Of a stretch of DNA of 25,871 bases, positions 13,685 through 20,874 are shown piece after piece. The translations under genes were made by a program, and so were the position numbers. This DNA is from an uncultured Prevotella sp. (GTDB lineage Bacteria > Bacteroidota > Bacteroidia > Bacteroidales > Bacteroidaceae): the NCBI GenBank assembly GCA_937898715.1, contig CALEKA010000036.1, positions 1-25,871 on the forward strand, written 5' to 3'. Numbering within the stretch: position 1 is the first letter of the stretch; each line of letters starts with the position of its first letter. Under the pieces are notes generated by a model that worked only from the letters and a program-made list of their open reading frames with translations, made no database searches and was not told where the DNA came from.

Positions 13685-14260
13685 ATGCAAAACAACAAAT
13701 GGGCGCCCGCAGTGGTGCTGATAGACGCTGCCTACCTCGACCGCGTGGCAGAAGACCTCACTCGCAATTTCAGCCGTATGATTGGCCGGCCTATAAGCAA
13801 GGCCGACCTCTGTCATTGGCTCGACTGCATAGCCCTCGATAGCGGACTTCGCCCTGGCAACAACGATCTGCAGGCTCACTTCCTCTACCCCAAAGAGATG
13901 AAATCACTTAACTACTTCGAGCCTTCACGCTTCGACGACGATCTCAATGGCCTCTCCTTCGACGACAACTTGGGACACTTCAGCCTGTTCGCATTTCCCG
14001 TAGAAGAAGTAGTACGCACCGATGAGTTCTTCCTACAGTCGCTCACGATGTTGGCTGATGCCCAAGAGATAAAGCATCTCATGGTCGTGGCCGACATGAA
14101 AGCCTACGGCACCGACGTAGTGAAGATATGCCAGCAGACCGATGGCAAGCAGATCACACTCTTCAGCATGGAGCCTATCAGCGGCGAGGGCTTCAAGCCC
14201 GAGATCCTCGGCTACTCGCTCATGGCAGCATTGGGCATCAGCGCCGACGAACTAAGGTAA
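13685..14260 (+). CDS. Uncharacterised protein, possible PIN/NYN-like fold
   Basis: 191 aa, no signal peptide or membrane segment. I do not recognise a named family with certainty. The N-terminal strand WAPAVVLIDAAYLDRVAEDL with an Asp, and the later HLMVVADMKAYGTDVVKIC, resemble the alternating strands and acidic residues of NYN/PIN-like nuclease folds. The middle region is acidic (SRFDDDLNGLSFDDNLGH). It lies 21 nt after the Hsp15-like gene and is probably co-transcribed with pth and hslR. An RNA-related role would fit the context but is inference. Confidence 0.55.
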   Translation: MQNNKWAPAVVLIDAAYLDRVAEDLTRNFSRMIGRPISKADLCHWLDCIALDSGLRPGNNDLQAHFLYPKEMKSLNYFEPSRFDDDLNGLSFDDNLGHFSLFAFPVEEVVRTDEFFLQSLTMLADAQEIKHLMVVADMKAYGTDVVKICQQTDGKQITLFSMEPISGEGFKPEILGYSLMAALGISADELR

Positions 14261-14398
14261 GGAGAGCTGACACATGGAGGGGAATGGTACGACTTCATAC
14301 CATCCACGCGTCATACAACCTAAAATAGCATGATTCCCGCCAAGACCAGCAAAACCTTATTTAAAGAGCATAGCTTATGCCTTATTAAATAAAAAACG

Positions 14399-14406
14399 TA
14401 CCTTTG
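14399..14406 (+). promoter_or_regulatory. Promoter -7 box of the sigma-54 activator operon
   Basis: TACCTTTG matches TAnnTTTG exactly. Transcription would start near 14412, about 54 nt before the ATG at 14466. No good -33 match is seen. I see no sigma-54 type site here, so the activator gene itself appears to use the main sigma factor. Confidence 0.55.
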
Positions 14407-14465
14407 CACTTAGAGGCTACATCGTGCCTCACGATGAATCATCGCTTTTAACACGACAGATACAA

Positions 14466-15752
14466 ATGGACAACTCAACGGTACAACGCATCAAGCAGCG
14501 CTACGGCATTGTGGGCAATTGCGAAGCCCTTAATAGGGCCATCGAGATAGCCCTAAAAATCGCCCCAGTAGACCTCTCGGTCTTGGTTACCGGCGAGAAT
14601 GGTGTGGGAAAAGAATCATTTCCACGCATCATCCACGACCACAGCCTACGAAAGAACAAGAAGTACTTTGCAGTCAACTGTGGCGCCATACCCGAAGGCA
14701 CTATCGACTCCGAACTCTTCGGCCACGAAAAAGGAGCTTTCACCGGCGCTGTAGATCAGCGAGAAGGATATTTCGCCGCTGCCAATGGCGGAACGCTCTT
14801 CCTCGACGAAGTGGGCGAACTGCCACTGCAGACACAAGCCAGACTTCTGCGCGTGCTCGAAACGGGTGAATACATACGAGTAGGTGCCAGCGAAGTGAGA
14901 AAGACCGACGTGCGCATCGTAGCCGCTACCAACGTCAACATGGAGAAAGCCATCGCCGACGGAAAGTTTCGCGAAGACCTCTACTACCGACTCAACACAG
15001 TATCGATAAGCATTCCAGCCCTGCGAGAGAGAGGTACCGACGCCGCATTGCTCTTCCGCAAGTTTGCACTCGATATGAGTGAAAAGTATAAGATGCCACC
15101 CGTACGACTCAACGACGAAGCACAACGCATGCTCCTCGCCTATTCATGGCCCGGCAATGTGAGACAACTCAAAAACATTGCAGAAAACATGAGCGTGACA
15201 GCTGAAGAACGCGAAATCACGCCCGAGATATTAAGCCATTATCTGCCAAGAGAATCGCACAACACGCAAATCGTCTCCGTAGACGATAAGAGCAAAGAGC
15301 ATCACAGCTTCGAGGCCGAACGCGAACTGCTCTACCAGATACTCTTCGACCTCCGACGCGATGTAGCAGAACTCAAGCGCTATGTGCACGAACAGCAACA
15401 GAGCAAAGGCATTTCAGCCACCACCACTTCGCTCGCCGACAAAGCATTAGCCTTCGATAGCAGTCAGCCCTCAGTGGAGTTTACCAACGGAAACGAGCAA
15501 AATCTGCCCTACTGGGAAGCCGAGGAAGTGAAGGACAATATTCCTTCGCAGACCGCCGACACTACTGCAGAAAAGGCGGCTAACTCCGTCCGAAACAAAG
15601 ACAACATGCCACAATCGCTCGACGACCTCGAACGCGACATGATAAGACGCGCATTAGAGACCAATAACGGACGAAGAAAGGCCGCTGCCGATCAACTCGG
15701 CATATCCGAGCGCACACTCTATCGAAAAATCAAGGAATACGGTTTGGAATGA
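14466..15752 (+). CDS. Sigma-54-dependent transcriptional activator without receiver domain
   Basis: 428 aa from the ATG at 14466 (a GTG at 14424 in frame is less likely). The AAA+ domain starts almost at once. Walker A is GENGVGKES (about residue 43), the sigma-54-contacting loop GAFTGA is at about 90, Walker B is GGTLFLDEVGELP at about 108, and sensor/arginine-finger segments follow (REDLYYRLNTVSI, LRERGTD, YSWPGNVRQLKN). A long linker (about 275-375) precedes a Fis-type HTH (RRKAAADQLGISERTLYRKI). There is no N-terminal receiver or recognisable ligand domain, so its input is unknown; it may be controlled by level or by a partner. Its stop overlaps the LptE start by four bases. Confidence 0.9.
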   Translation: MDNSTVQRIKQRYGIVGNCEALNRAIEIALKIAPVDLSVLVTGENGVGKESFPRIIHDHSLRKNKKYFAVNCGAIPEGTIDSELFGHEKGAFTGAVDQREGYFAAANGGTLFLDEVGELPLQTQARLLRVLETGEYIRVGASEVRKTDVRIVAATNVNMEKAIADGKFREDLYYRLNTVSISIPALRERGTDAALLFRKFALDMSEKYKMPPVRLNDEAQRMLLAYSWPGNVRQLKNIAENMSVTAEEREITPEILSHYLPRESHNTQIVSVDDKSKEHHSFEAERELLYQILFDLRRDVAELKRYVHEQQQSKGISATTTSLADKALAFDSSQPSVEFTNGNEQNLPYWEAEEVKDNIPSQTADTTAEKAANSVRNKDNMPQSLDDLERDMIRRALETNNGRRKAAADQLGISERTLYRKIKEYGLE

Positions 15753-16267
15753 TACGCAAGATAATACTTCTCATAGCCCTGCCCCTGGTCATCATCACGC
15801 TGCTGACAGGCTGCAGCCTGCCCAAATACTCCTTTACTGGTACGAATATCAACTACGACCTGATAAAGACCATACAAATCGACAAAATAGCCAACCGCGC
15901 ACCCTATGGATGGGCACCCATGGAGGCTATATTCAACAACAAGCTGCAGGACGTCTATGCCAACCAGACGCGCCTACGAATAGTGAAGCGCAGCGGCGAC
16001 CTCCACGTATCTGGAGAAATCACAGGCTACGATCAGTACAATAAAGGCATTTCGGCAGACGGCTACGCATCGCAAGTACAGCTCCGCATGACGGTCAACA
16101 TCCGCTTTACCAACTCCAAGACCAATACAAACTGGGAAAAGCAATTCTCCGCCACATCACAGTATGATGCCACCCAGCAACTCACTGCCGTGCAAGAGCG
16201 ACTCGTAACAGAGATGGTCAACGACCTTTGCGACCAAATATTCAATGCTACCGTAGGCGATTGGTAA
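15749..16267 (+). CDS. lptE: LptE-family LPS-assembly lipoprotein
   Basis: 172 aa. A lipoprotein signal (cysteine 22 in LLTGCS) is followed by a compact alpha/beta domain: YSFTGTNINYDLIKTIQIDKIAN, VSGEITGYDQYNKG, QVQLRMTVNIRFTN, ERLVTEMVNDLCDQIFNATV. This matches the Bacteroidota LptE family, the plug partner of LptD in outer-membrane LPS insertion. The start codon overlaps the stop of the sigma-54 activator (ATGA), indicating translational coupling. The order activator-LptE-TPR-SecG is familiar in Bacteroidales. Confidence 0.85.
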   Translation: MIRKIILLIALPLVIITLLTGCSLPKYSFTGTNINYDLIKTIQIDKIANRAPYGWAPMEAIFNNKLQDVYANQTRLRIVKRSGDLHVSGEITGYDQYNKGISADGYASQVQLRMTVNIRFTNSKTNTNWEKQFSATSQYDATQQLTAVQERLVTEMVNDLCDQIFNATVGDW

Positions 16268-16441
16268 GCGCTACGACTGCGCTCACATGCACTGAAACAT
16301 ACGTTTCACTCCCCCCTCCCGCAAAGGCCGCATTCCCCTCGACCATAGCCTCCACCACCCACACATTCTCTAAAAAGAATCTCTACCAAGAGCCACGCAT
16401 TATCGCGTGCCAACTATCATTTTCTATCAGAAAACGCCCTC

Positions 16442-17206
16442 ATGGAACCATTAGCCGAACTTATAGCTCACCCCGAGCGCCTCAACAAAGATACTCTCTA
16501 CGGACTTCGCGAGCTCGTAGCTAAGTATCCGTACTATCAGGCAGCAAGGCTCTTGTTCTTACAAAACCTCTTCCTGCTCCACGACCCAACGTTTGGCGAA
16601 GAACTGAGAAAGGCTGCACTCTACGTGCCCGACCGCCGCGTGCTCTTCAAAATGGTAGAAGCTTGCAATTACGAGATTCAACCCTCTCCACTGCACAAGG
16701 AAGAACAAAAGCCGCAAGAGAATGGCGACCGCACAACCTCACTCATCGACAACTTCTTGCGCACCACACCCGATGCTCCATCACAAGCATCAGCCCCCCA
16801 TCGCAAACTAACTGCTGCCGACGCTACCACCGACTACGCCGCCTTTCTCCTACAGCTCGACGATGCCGAACCAGCAACCAACGCACCAGCCAACGCTCCA
16901 ACCGATCGAAGCTCGGAACTCATCGACGACTTCATCGAGAACAAGCCCGAACGCTTCAAGCTACAAGAAAATCCCGAATACGTGCCCGAAGAGCCCTCTG
17001 ACCGAGAAGAGCAAGACAGCGCCTCAGAAGACGGCTATCTCACCATGACCCTCGCCAAAATCTATATCAAACAACAAAGATATGAGAAGGCTCTGGAAAT
17101 TATCCGCAAAGTAAACTTGAATAATCCGAAAAAAAATAGTTACTTTGCAGACCAAATAAGGTTCTTGCAGAAGTTGATTATCAATCAAAACCACAGCAAA
17201 GCCTAA
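16442..17206 (+). CDS. TPR-like protein between lptE and secG
   Basis: 254 aa, soluble. The N-terminal helical region (PLAELIAHPERLNKDTLYGL, YPYYQAARLLFLQNL) and a C-terminal TPR-like pair (YLTMTLAKIYIKQQRYEKAL, EIIRKVNLNNPKKNSYFADQ) flank a Pro/Ala/Glu-rich linker (about residues 78-185). The linker includes two similar motifs: SLIDNFLRTTPDAP and ELIDDFIENKPERF. The repeated 'LIDDF' motif may be a docking peptide. The function is unknown, and its conserved position beside secG suggests an envelope or secretion link. It follows lptE after a 174-bp CT-rich gap. Confidence 0.65.
   Translation: MEPLAELIAHPERLNKDTLYGLRELVAKYPYYQAARLLFLQNLFLLHDPTFGEELRKAALYVPDRRVLFKMVEACNYEIQPSPLHKEEQKPQENGDRTTSLIDNFLRTTPDAPSQASAPHRKLTAADATTDYAAFLLQLDDAEPATNAPANAPTDRSSELIDDFIENKPERFKLQENPEYVPEEPSDREEQDSASEDGYLTMTLAKIYIKQQRYEKALEIIRKVNLNNPKKNSYFADQIRFLQKLIINQNHSKA
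17117..17147 (+). promoter_or_regulatory. Candidate internal promoter for secG
   Basis: TTG (17117-17119), a 20-bp spacer and TTACTTTG (17140-17147, one base off TAnnTTTG) inside the 3' end of the upstream gene. It would give secG a leader of about 113 nt. Confidence 0.35.
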
Positions 17207-17266
17207 AAATCCTCTAAAAACAGGGGGAACCCAATCACAAATAGAAACAAATAAAAACAATAAAAT

Positions 17267-17593
17267 ATGTATTCAGTAATCGTAATTCTGGCTGTAATCG
17301 TAGCCATCCTGCTTGCGTTTATCGTACTTATCCAAGAGTCTAAGGGCGGTGGCCTTGCATCCAATTTTGCTGCATCTAACCAAATCATGGGTGTGCGCAA
17401 GACTACCGACGTCGTAGAGAAAGCCACATGGATCTTCGCTATCGTATTGGTAGTACTCGCAGTAGCAAGTTCTTTCTTCGCTCCTCGTCAAGCCGACGTC
17501 GACTCCGTAGTGACAAGTGCAAAGCCCGCAGCATCAGCTCCCGCTACTCCCGCACCCGCTACTGGCGCTGCTCCCGCTGCTCCTGCACAGTAA
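17267..17593 (+). CDS. secG: Preprotein translocase subunit SecG
   Basis: 108 aa. Two transmembrane helices (about residues 2-22 and 53-70) flank the conserved cytoplasmic loop IQESKGGGLASNFAASNQIMG. The C-terminal 35 residues form an Ala/Pro-rich tail (PAASAPATPAPATGAAPAAP). SecG assists SecA-driven export through SecYE. It is 60 nt after the TPR-like gene and is followed by a strong terminator. The identification is secure. Confidence 0.95.
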   Translation: MYSVIVILAVIVAILLAFIVLIQESKGGGLASNFAASNQIMGVRKTTDVVEKATWIFAIVLVVLAVASSFFAPRQADVDSVVTSAKPAASAPATPAPATGAAPAAPAQ

Positions 17594-17625
17594 AGCAACG
17601 ATTCACAAGCTAATAAAGAATCCAT

Positions 17626-17686
17626 GAGGTTATAAATGTTGTCCCTGCCCAGCAAGGTACTTATTTATAACCTCTTATTCTTTTCC
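17626..17686 (+). terminator. Terminator after secG
   Basis: A perfect 12-bp inverted repeat, GAGGTTATAAAT (17626-17637) and ATTTATAACCTC (17663-17674), with a 25-nt loop and a T-rich tail (TTATTCTTTT). A second imperfect inverted repeat (GGGCCTTAT at 17716, ATAAGGTCCC to 17765) follows in the same gap. Confidence 0.8.
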
Positions 17687-17820
17687 CCCCTCACCCTTGA
17701 TAGTAAGAAATAGGAGGGCCTTATGAATGCCTTTACGAATACCTCTATTTTATTTATAAGGTCCCATTTCCCGACTCTTCCTCTCAAACATATTTGACTA
17801 AAAAGCCACATATTTAGCAC

Positions 17821-18942
17821 GTGTTCCGACTTATATTTTCTATCTACTTGCTACTCTACTTCCGCTATGCAGAAGGAGATACTCTGGCCTATATACAAAG
17901 CCGCATAATAGGACACTGGGTAGAACCTCGCCCATGGCTATCAGCCATCGTCATCACGCTGGCACTCATCGCCATTGCCCAAATGGCAGAAAAACTGCTT
18001 CGGTGCAAGGGCTTCGAAGGAAAGTCAGCGTATGCCGTAACAGCTTGGGCTGCAGCAATGATCACAAGCTACTATTTCGTTTCGTCAGCCTACCTGACTT
18101 TTCTCACCATAGCAGGCATAATCGTGACAGCAGCAACCATAGCTATAGGATATTTAGGAAAGAGTAAGAACACGCAGAAAGATTCCGCTCCAAGCTTTTG
18201 GCGTAAGTGCTATCCGCGTTTGCTGCAACTATTATTATTATTTCAGTTCTTGGGCATAGGAAGTGGCGTTACAGACCTGCAACACTACGAACTTCGTACG
18301 GCACAGGCACTCCAAACGGGAAAGTACAAAAGAGCATACCATACTGGCGAGAAATCTTACGCCACCTCACCCCGGCTCTTTGCCATGCGCTGCTATCTCA
18401 TGGCTCGTACGCAGAAAAAAGGATTGGGCGAAAAGGCATTCGAACAAATGGTGCCTGCGGGCGGCAGCAAATGCTTGCTCTTCCCCGCCGATGCAGAGCA
18501 ACGATTGCTCTTCCCCGCCGACAGCCTCTATCATCTCTTAGGCAGCACGCCACACAAAGGCGAATCGGCACTAAAATATTTTCAAAGGTGTGCATGGCTC
18601 TCCTCTTTCAACGGTAAGCCCAACCGAGCCGCGATAGATTACTACCTTACTGCCCTATTGCTTGAACGCAATCTGCCGCAGTTTGCTCAAGAGACGATGC
18701 GATACTATCCACGCGAGGTAGCCCAAGGCACGCTTCCTACCTACTTCGCCCAAGCCATGGTGCTCTACAAGCGCATCTGCGAACAGCCTATTGCCGACTA
18801 TCACGATAGCAGCATAGAAGCCAACTACACTGATTATCAAGATATGGGCGACACTATTGCCAATGCAACTATACGCAACAATACACTCCGCTACTCCTAC
18901 GGCGAAACGTATTGGTGGTGGTACACTTATGGTTCGCACTAA
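17821..18942 (+). CDS. Uncharacterised inner-membrane protein with soluble helical C-terminus
   Basis: 373 aa, probable GTG start at 17821. The N-terminal 155 residues contain four or five hydrophobic segments (FRLIFSIYLLLYF, WLSAIVITLALIAIAQ, VTAWAAAMITSYYFVSSAYL, FLTIAGIIVTAATIAIGYL, LLQLLLLFQFLGIG). The remainder is helical and repeat-like (ELRTAQALQTGKYKRAYHTG; AAIDYYLTALLLERNLPQF), resembling TPR-type packing. It ends in an aromatic cluster (GETYWWWYTYG). I do not recognise a defined function; it resembles other Bacteroidota membrane proteins of unknown role. Only 51 nt separate it from the ComEA-like gene, so they may be co-transcribed. Confidence 0.65.
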   Translation: MFRLIFSIYLLLYFRYAEGDTLAYIQSRIIGHWVEPRPWLSAIVITLALIAIAQMAEKLLRCKGFEGKSAYAVTAWAAAMITSYYFVSSAYLTFLTIAGIIVTAATIAIGYLGKSKNTQKDSAPSFWRKCYPRLLQLLLLFQFLGIGSGVTDLQHYELRTAQALQTGKYKRAYHTGEKSYATSPRLFAMRCYLMARTQKKGLGEKAFEQMVPAGGSKCLLFPADAEQRLLFPADSLYHLLGSTPHKGESALKYFQRCAWLSSFNGKPNRAAIDYYLTALLLERNLPQFAQETMRYYPREVAQGTLPTYFAQAMVLYKRICEQPIADYHDSSIEANYTDYQDMGDTIANATIRNNTLRYSYGETYWWWYTYGSH

Positions 18943-18993
18943 AATCTTTGTTTGCTATTTCACCACAGAAATTATCTCTAATCATACAAACAG

Positions 18994-19926
18994 ATGCATC
19001 TACCACGCTTACATAAAGACGAGATCAAATTGTTCATATGCTGTGCAACAATAATCGTTGTGATGCTTAGCGTGGCAACGATTGCAAGCCAATGCAGCAA
19101 CGGTGGGAGCGACAACGACGAACTATCCGTAACAGAAGCCGAAAAAGCATACATTAAAAGACTCCAATCAGAAGTGGCAAAGGCGGAGAAAGAACGCGCT
19201 TATGGTCCGAAGTATGCTCCAGCTCAGTTGGCACGCGAGCTCTTCCCTTTCGATCCCAACCATGCCGACTCCGCCACGCTGAGGAAGTTGGGACTGAGCG
19301 AATGGCAAACGTTCAACATGATGAAGTATCGCCGAAGAGGCGGCCGTTGGCGCTCGCCCGACGACTTTAAGCGTCTGTACGGACTGAGTAATCGTGATTT
19401 CGAACGCCTTCGCCCCTACATTCGCATAGCAGAAGCCGATAGGCGTAAACCCTTCGTAGCTTTCGACGAACATCCTTATGGACAGCCAAAGGGAGAAAAG
19501 CCCGATTATAAGCACCAAGAGAAGCTCTCCGAAGGAACAACCATCGAACTCAATAGCGCCGACACCACGCTGCTCAAGCAGGTGCCCGGCATTGGTAGCT
19601 ACTATGCCCGTAAGATTGTAAACTATCGCGAGCGACTGGGCGGATTTATCTCCACTTCTCAGGTCAGTGAGATAGAAGGGCTCCCCGCTGGTGTGTCGAG
19701 ATGGTTCACATTGGAGCATAAAGCGAACGTAAAGAAGCTCCGCATCAATCATGCCAACTTTAAGGAATTGGTAAGACATCCCTACCTCAGCTATGAACAG
19801 ACCAAGGCTATAGCTAATCACGTGCGCCAATATGGCCCCATCCATTCGCTGCAAGAGTTGCGCTTATATAGAGAATTCTCCTCCGCCGATCTGGAACGAC
19901 TTGCCCCCTATCTACGTTTTGACTGA
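18994..19926 (+). CDS. Membrane-anchored ComEA-like helix-hairpin-helix protein
   Basis: 310 aa. One N-terminal transmembrane segment (about residues 12-32) is followed by a charged linker and three helix-hairpin-helix units. Unit 1 is about 85-142 (DPNHADSATLRKLGL), unit 2 about 185-240 (ELNSADTTLLKQVPGIGSYYARKI, the most canonical), and unit 3 about 250-308 (RINHANFKELVRHPYLSYEQ). HhH motifs bind DNA backbone. ComEA is the periplasmic DNA receptor in competence, but many Bacteroidota carry such proteins without proven uptake. Topology suggests the HhH part is periplasmic. No other competence gene is in the window. Confidence 0.8.
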   Translation: MHLPRLHKDEIKLFICCATIIVVMLSVATIASQCSNGGSDNDELSVTEAEKAYIKRLQSEVAKAEKERAYGPKYAPAQLARELFPFDPNHADSATLRKLGLSEWQTFNMMKYRRRGGRWRSPDDFKRLYGLSNRDFERLRPYIRIAEADRRKPFVAFDEHPYGQPKGEKPDYKHQEKLSEGTTIELNSADTTLLKQVPGIGSYYARKIVNYRERLGGFISTSQVSEIEGLPAGVSRWFTLEHKANVKKLRINHANFKELVRHPYLSYEQTKAIANHVRQYGPIHSLQELRLYREFSSADLERLAPYLRFD

Positions 19927-19977
19927 TTTTAAGGAAGATATTAAGGAAGATATTGAGCAAAATACAGCAGAAAGTTG

Positions 19978-19985
19978 TAATTTTG
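19978..19985 (+). promoter_or_regulatory. Promoter -7 box of the queuosine operon
   Basis: TAATTTTG matches TAnnTTTG exactly; a weak ATTG lies 22 bp upstream (19952-19955). Transcription near 19991 would make a leader of about 107 nt that begins exactly at a strong hairpin (19992-20024). Confidence 0.6.
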
Positions 19986-19991
19986 CAGTCC

Positions 19992-20061
19992 CGAATCACT
20001 CATGCGTCATGAGCAAGAGATTCGCATCAACTCACAACCTGGGCTTAAAGAGAAGTAGCCC
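19992..20061 (+). promoter_or_regulatory. Two-hairpin leader before the preQ1-like pseudoknot
   Basis: Hairpin A: CGAATC (19992-19997) pairs with GATTCG (20019-20024), and inside it CTCATG (19999-20004) pairs with CATGAG (20008-20013) around CGT. Hairpin B: GGGCT (20041-20045) pairs with AGCCC (20057-20061), and its last base abuts the pseudoknot at 20062, so the two could stack. Confidence 0.5.
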
Positions 20062-20092
20062 CGAGTGCTTGATAAACCTCGTAAAAAACAAG
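20062..20092 (+). promoter_or_regulatory. Candidate preQ1 class-I-type riboswitch (H-type pseudoknot)
   Basis: P1 is CGAG (20062-20065) with CTCG (20078-20081). P2 is CTTG (20068-20071) in the loop with CAAG (20089-20092) in the tail. Loop 2 ends in AAAC just before P1', placing a C where class-I preQ1 aptamers bind their ligand, and loop 3 is TAAAAAA. The order P1-L1-P2-L2-C-P1'-A-rich L3-P2' is that of the small preQ1-I aptamers. It ends 5 nt before the ATG of a queuosine-precursor transporter gene followed by queC and queF. Ligand-induced folding would probably block the start region. P1 is only 4 bp, so experimental proof is needed to call it active. Confidence 0.65.
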
Positions 20093-20097
20093 ATTTT

Positions 20098-20820
20098 ATG
20101 ATACAATCCTCCTCACAGAGCGAAGGGCGCGAGAAAGTGCGCCCTATGGTGAGCATTCCTTTTATGCTGCTTGGAGTGCTCTTTTGCGTTTGCTTAATTG
20201 CAGCTAATCTATTAGAAACAAAACAGATTCGCCTCGGTCCGTTGGAACTGACGGCAGGACTCATCGTATTTCCCGTATCGTATATCATCAACGATTGCAT
20301 GGTAGAGGTGTGGGGCTATCGCCGTGCGCGCCTTATCATATGGTTAGGATTTGCGATGAACTTCCTATTTGTGGTGTTCGGGCTTGTGGCCGATGCCCTG
20401 CCTGGTGCAGCTTATTGGAAAGGCGAAGTGGGCTTCCATGCCATCTTCGGTCTTGCGCCACGCATCTGTGCAGCCTCATTCATTGCATTCTTAGCGGGCT
20501 CATTCCTTAATGCTTACGTGATGAGCCGCATGAAATTGCACTCTGATGGTGGCCGGCATTTCTCCTACCGCGCCATAGCATCGACCCTCGCGGGCGAGAC
20601 GGGCGACTCCTTAGTATTCTTCCCCCTCGCGTTAGGCGGCATTGTGCCTTGGGAAGTTATGCCACTGCTTATGATCAACCAAGTGGTCCTCAAGACTGCC
20701 TACGAGGTCATAGCCTTGCCTGTGACCATTCGCATAGTGCGCTTCTTGAAGAATCTTGAGGGAGAAGACGTCTACGACGATGGCATATCTTACAGCATTT
20801 GGCGCATATCCGACATTTAA
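20098..20820 (+). CDS. yhhQ: Queuosine precursor transporter (YhhQ/QPTR family)
   Basis: 240 aa from ATG 20098. The frame extends to a GTG at 20065, but that lies inside the pseudoknot, so the ATG is preferred. About six transmembrane helices (IPFMLLGVLFCVCLIAANLL; AGLIVFPVSYIIND; LIIWLGFAMNFLFVVFGLVA; CAASFIAFLAGSFLNAYVM; SLVFFPLALGGIVPW; VLKTAYEVIALPVTIRI). Family motifs: NDCMVEVWGYRRAR and STLAGETGDSLVFF. It imports queuine-type precursors (preQ0/preQ1) across the inner membrane. Genes for preQ0 and preQ1 synthesis follow, so the operon couples salvage to synthesis. Confidence 0.9.
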   Translation: MIQSSSQSEGREKVRPMVSIPFMLLGVLFCVCLIAANLLETKQIRLGPLELTAGLIVFPVSYIINDCMVEVWGYRRARLIIWLGFAMNFLFVVFGLVADALPGAAYWKGEVGFHAIFGLAPRICAASFIAFLAGSFLNAYVMSRMKLHSDGGRHFSYRAIASTLAGETGDSLVFFPLALGGIVPWEVMPLLMINQVVLKTAYEVIALPVTIRIVRFLKNLEGEDVYDDGISYSIWRISDI

Positions 20821-20874
20821 GTTGCACACCTTTCATTTCATCTCTATTTAGACTAAGCAATCCGAACATTCTAT

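Noticed and set aside
14286..14325. GGTA/TACC-type imperfect palindrome after the PIN/NYN-like gene
   Set aside because: Only a weak stem without a T-run; not enough to call a terminator or operator.
14424..14465. GTG start of the sigma-54 activator
   Set aside because: It adds 14 residues without family features. The ATG at 14466 fits the leader length better.
20065..20097. GTG start of the queuosine-precursor transporter
   Set aside because: It lies inside the preQ1-like pseudoknot, and the residues added are not membrane or family sequence. The ATG at 20098 directly follows the aptamer.
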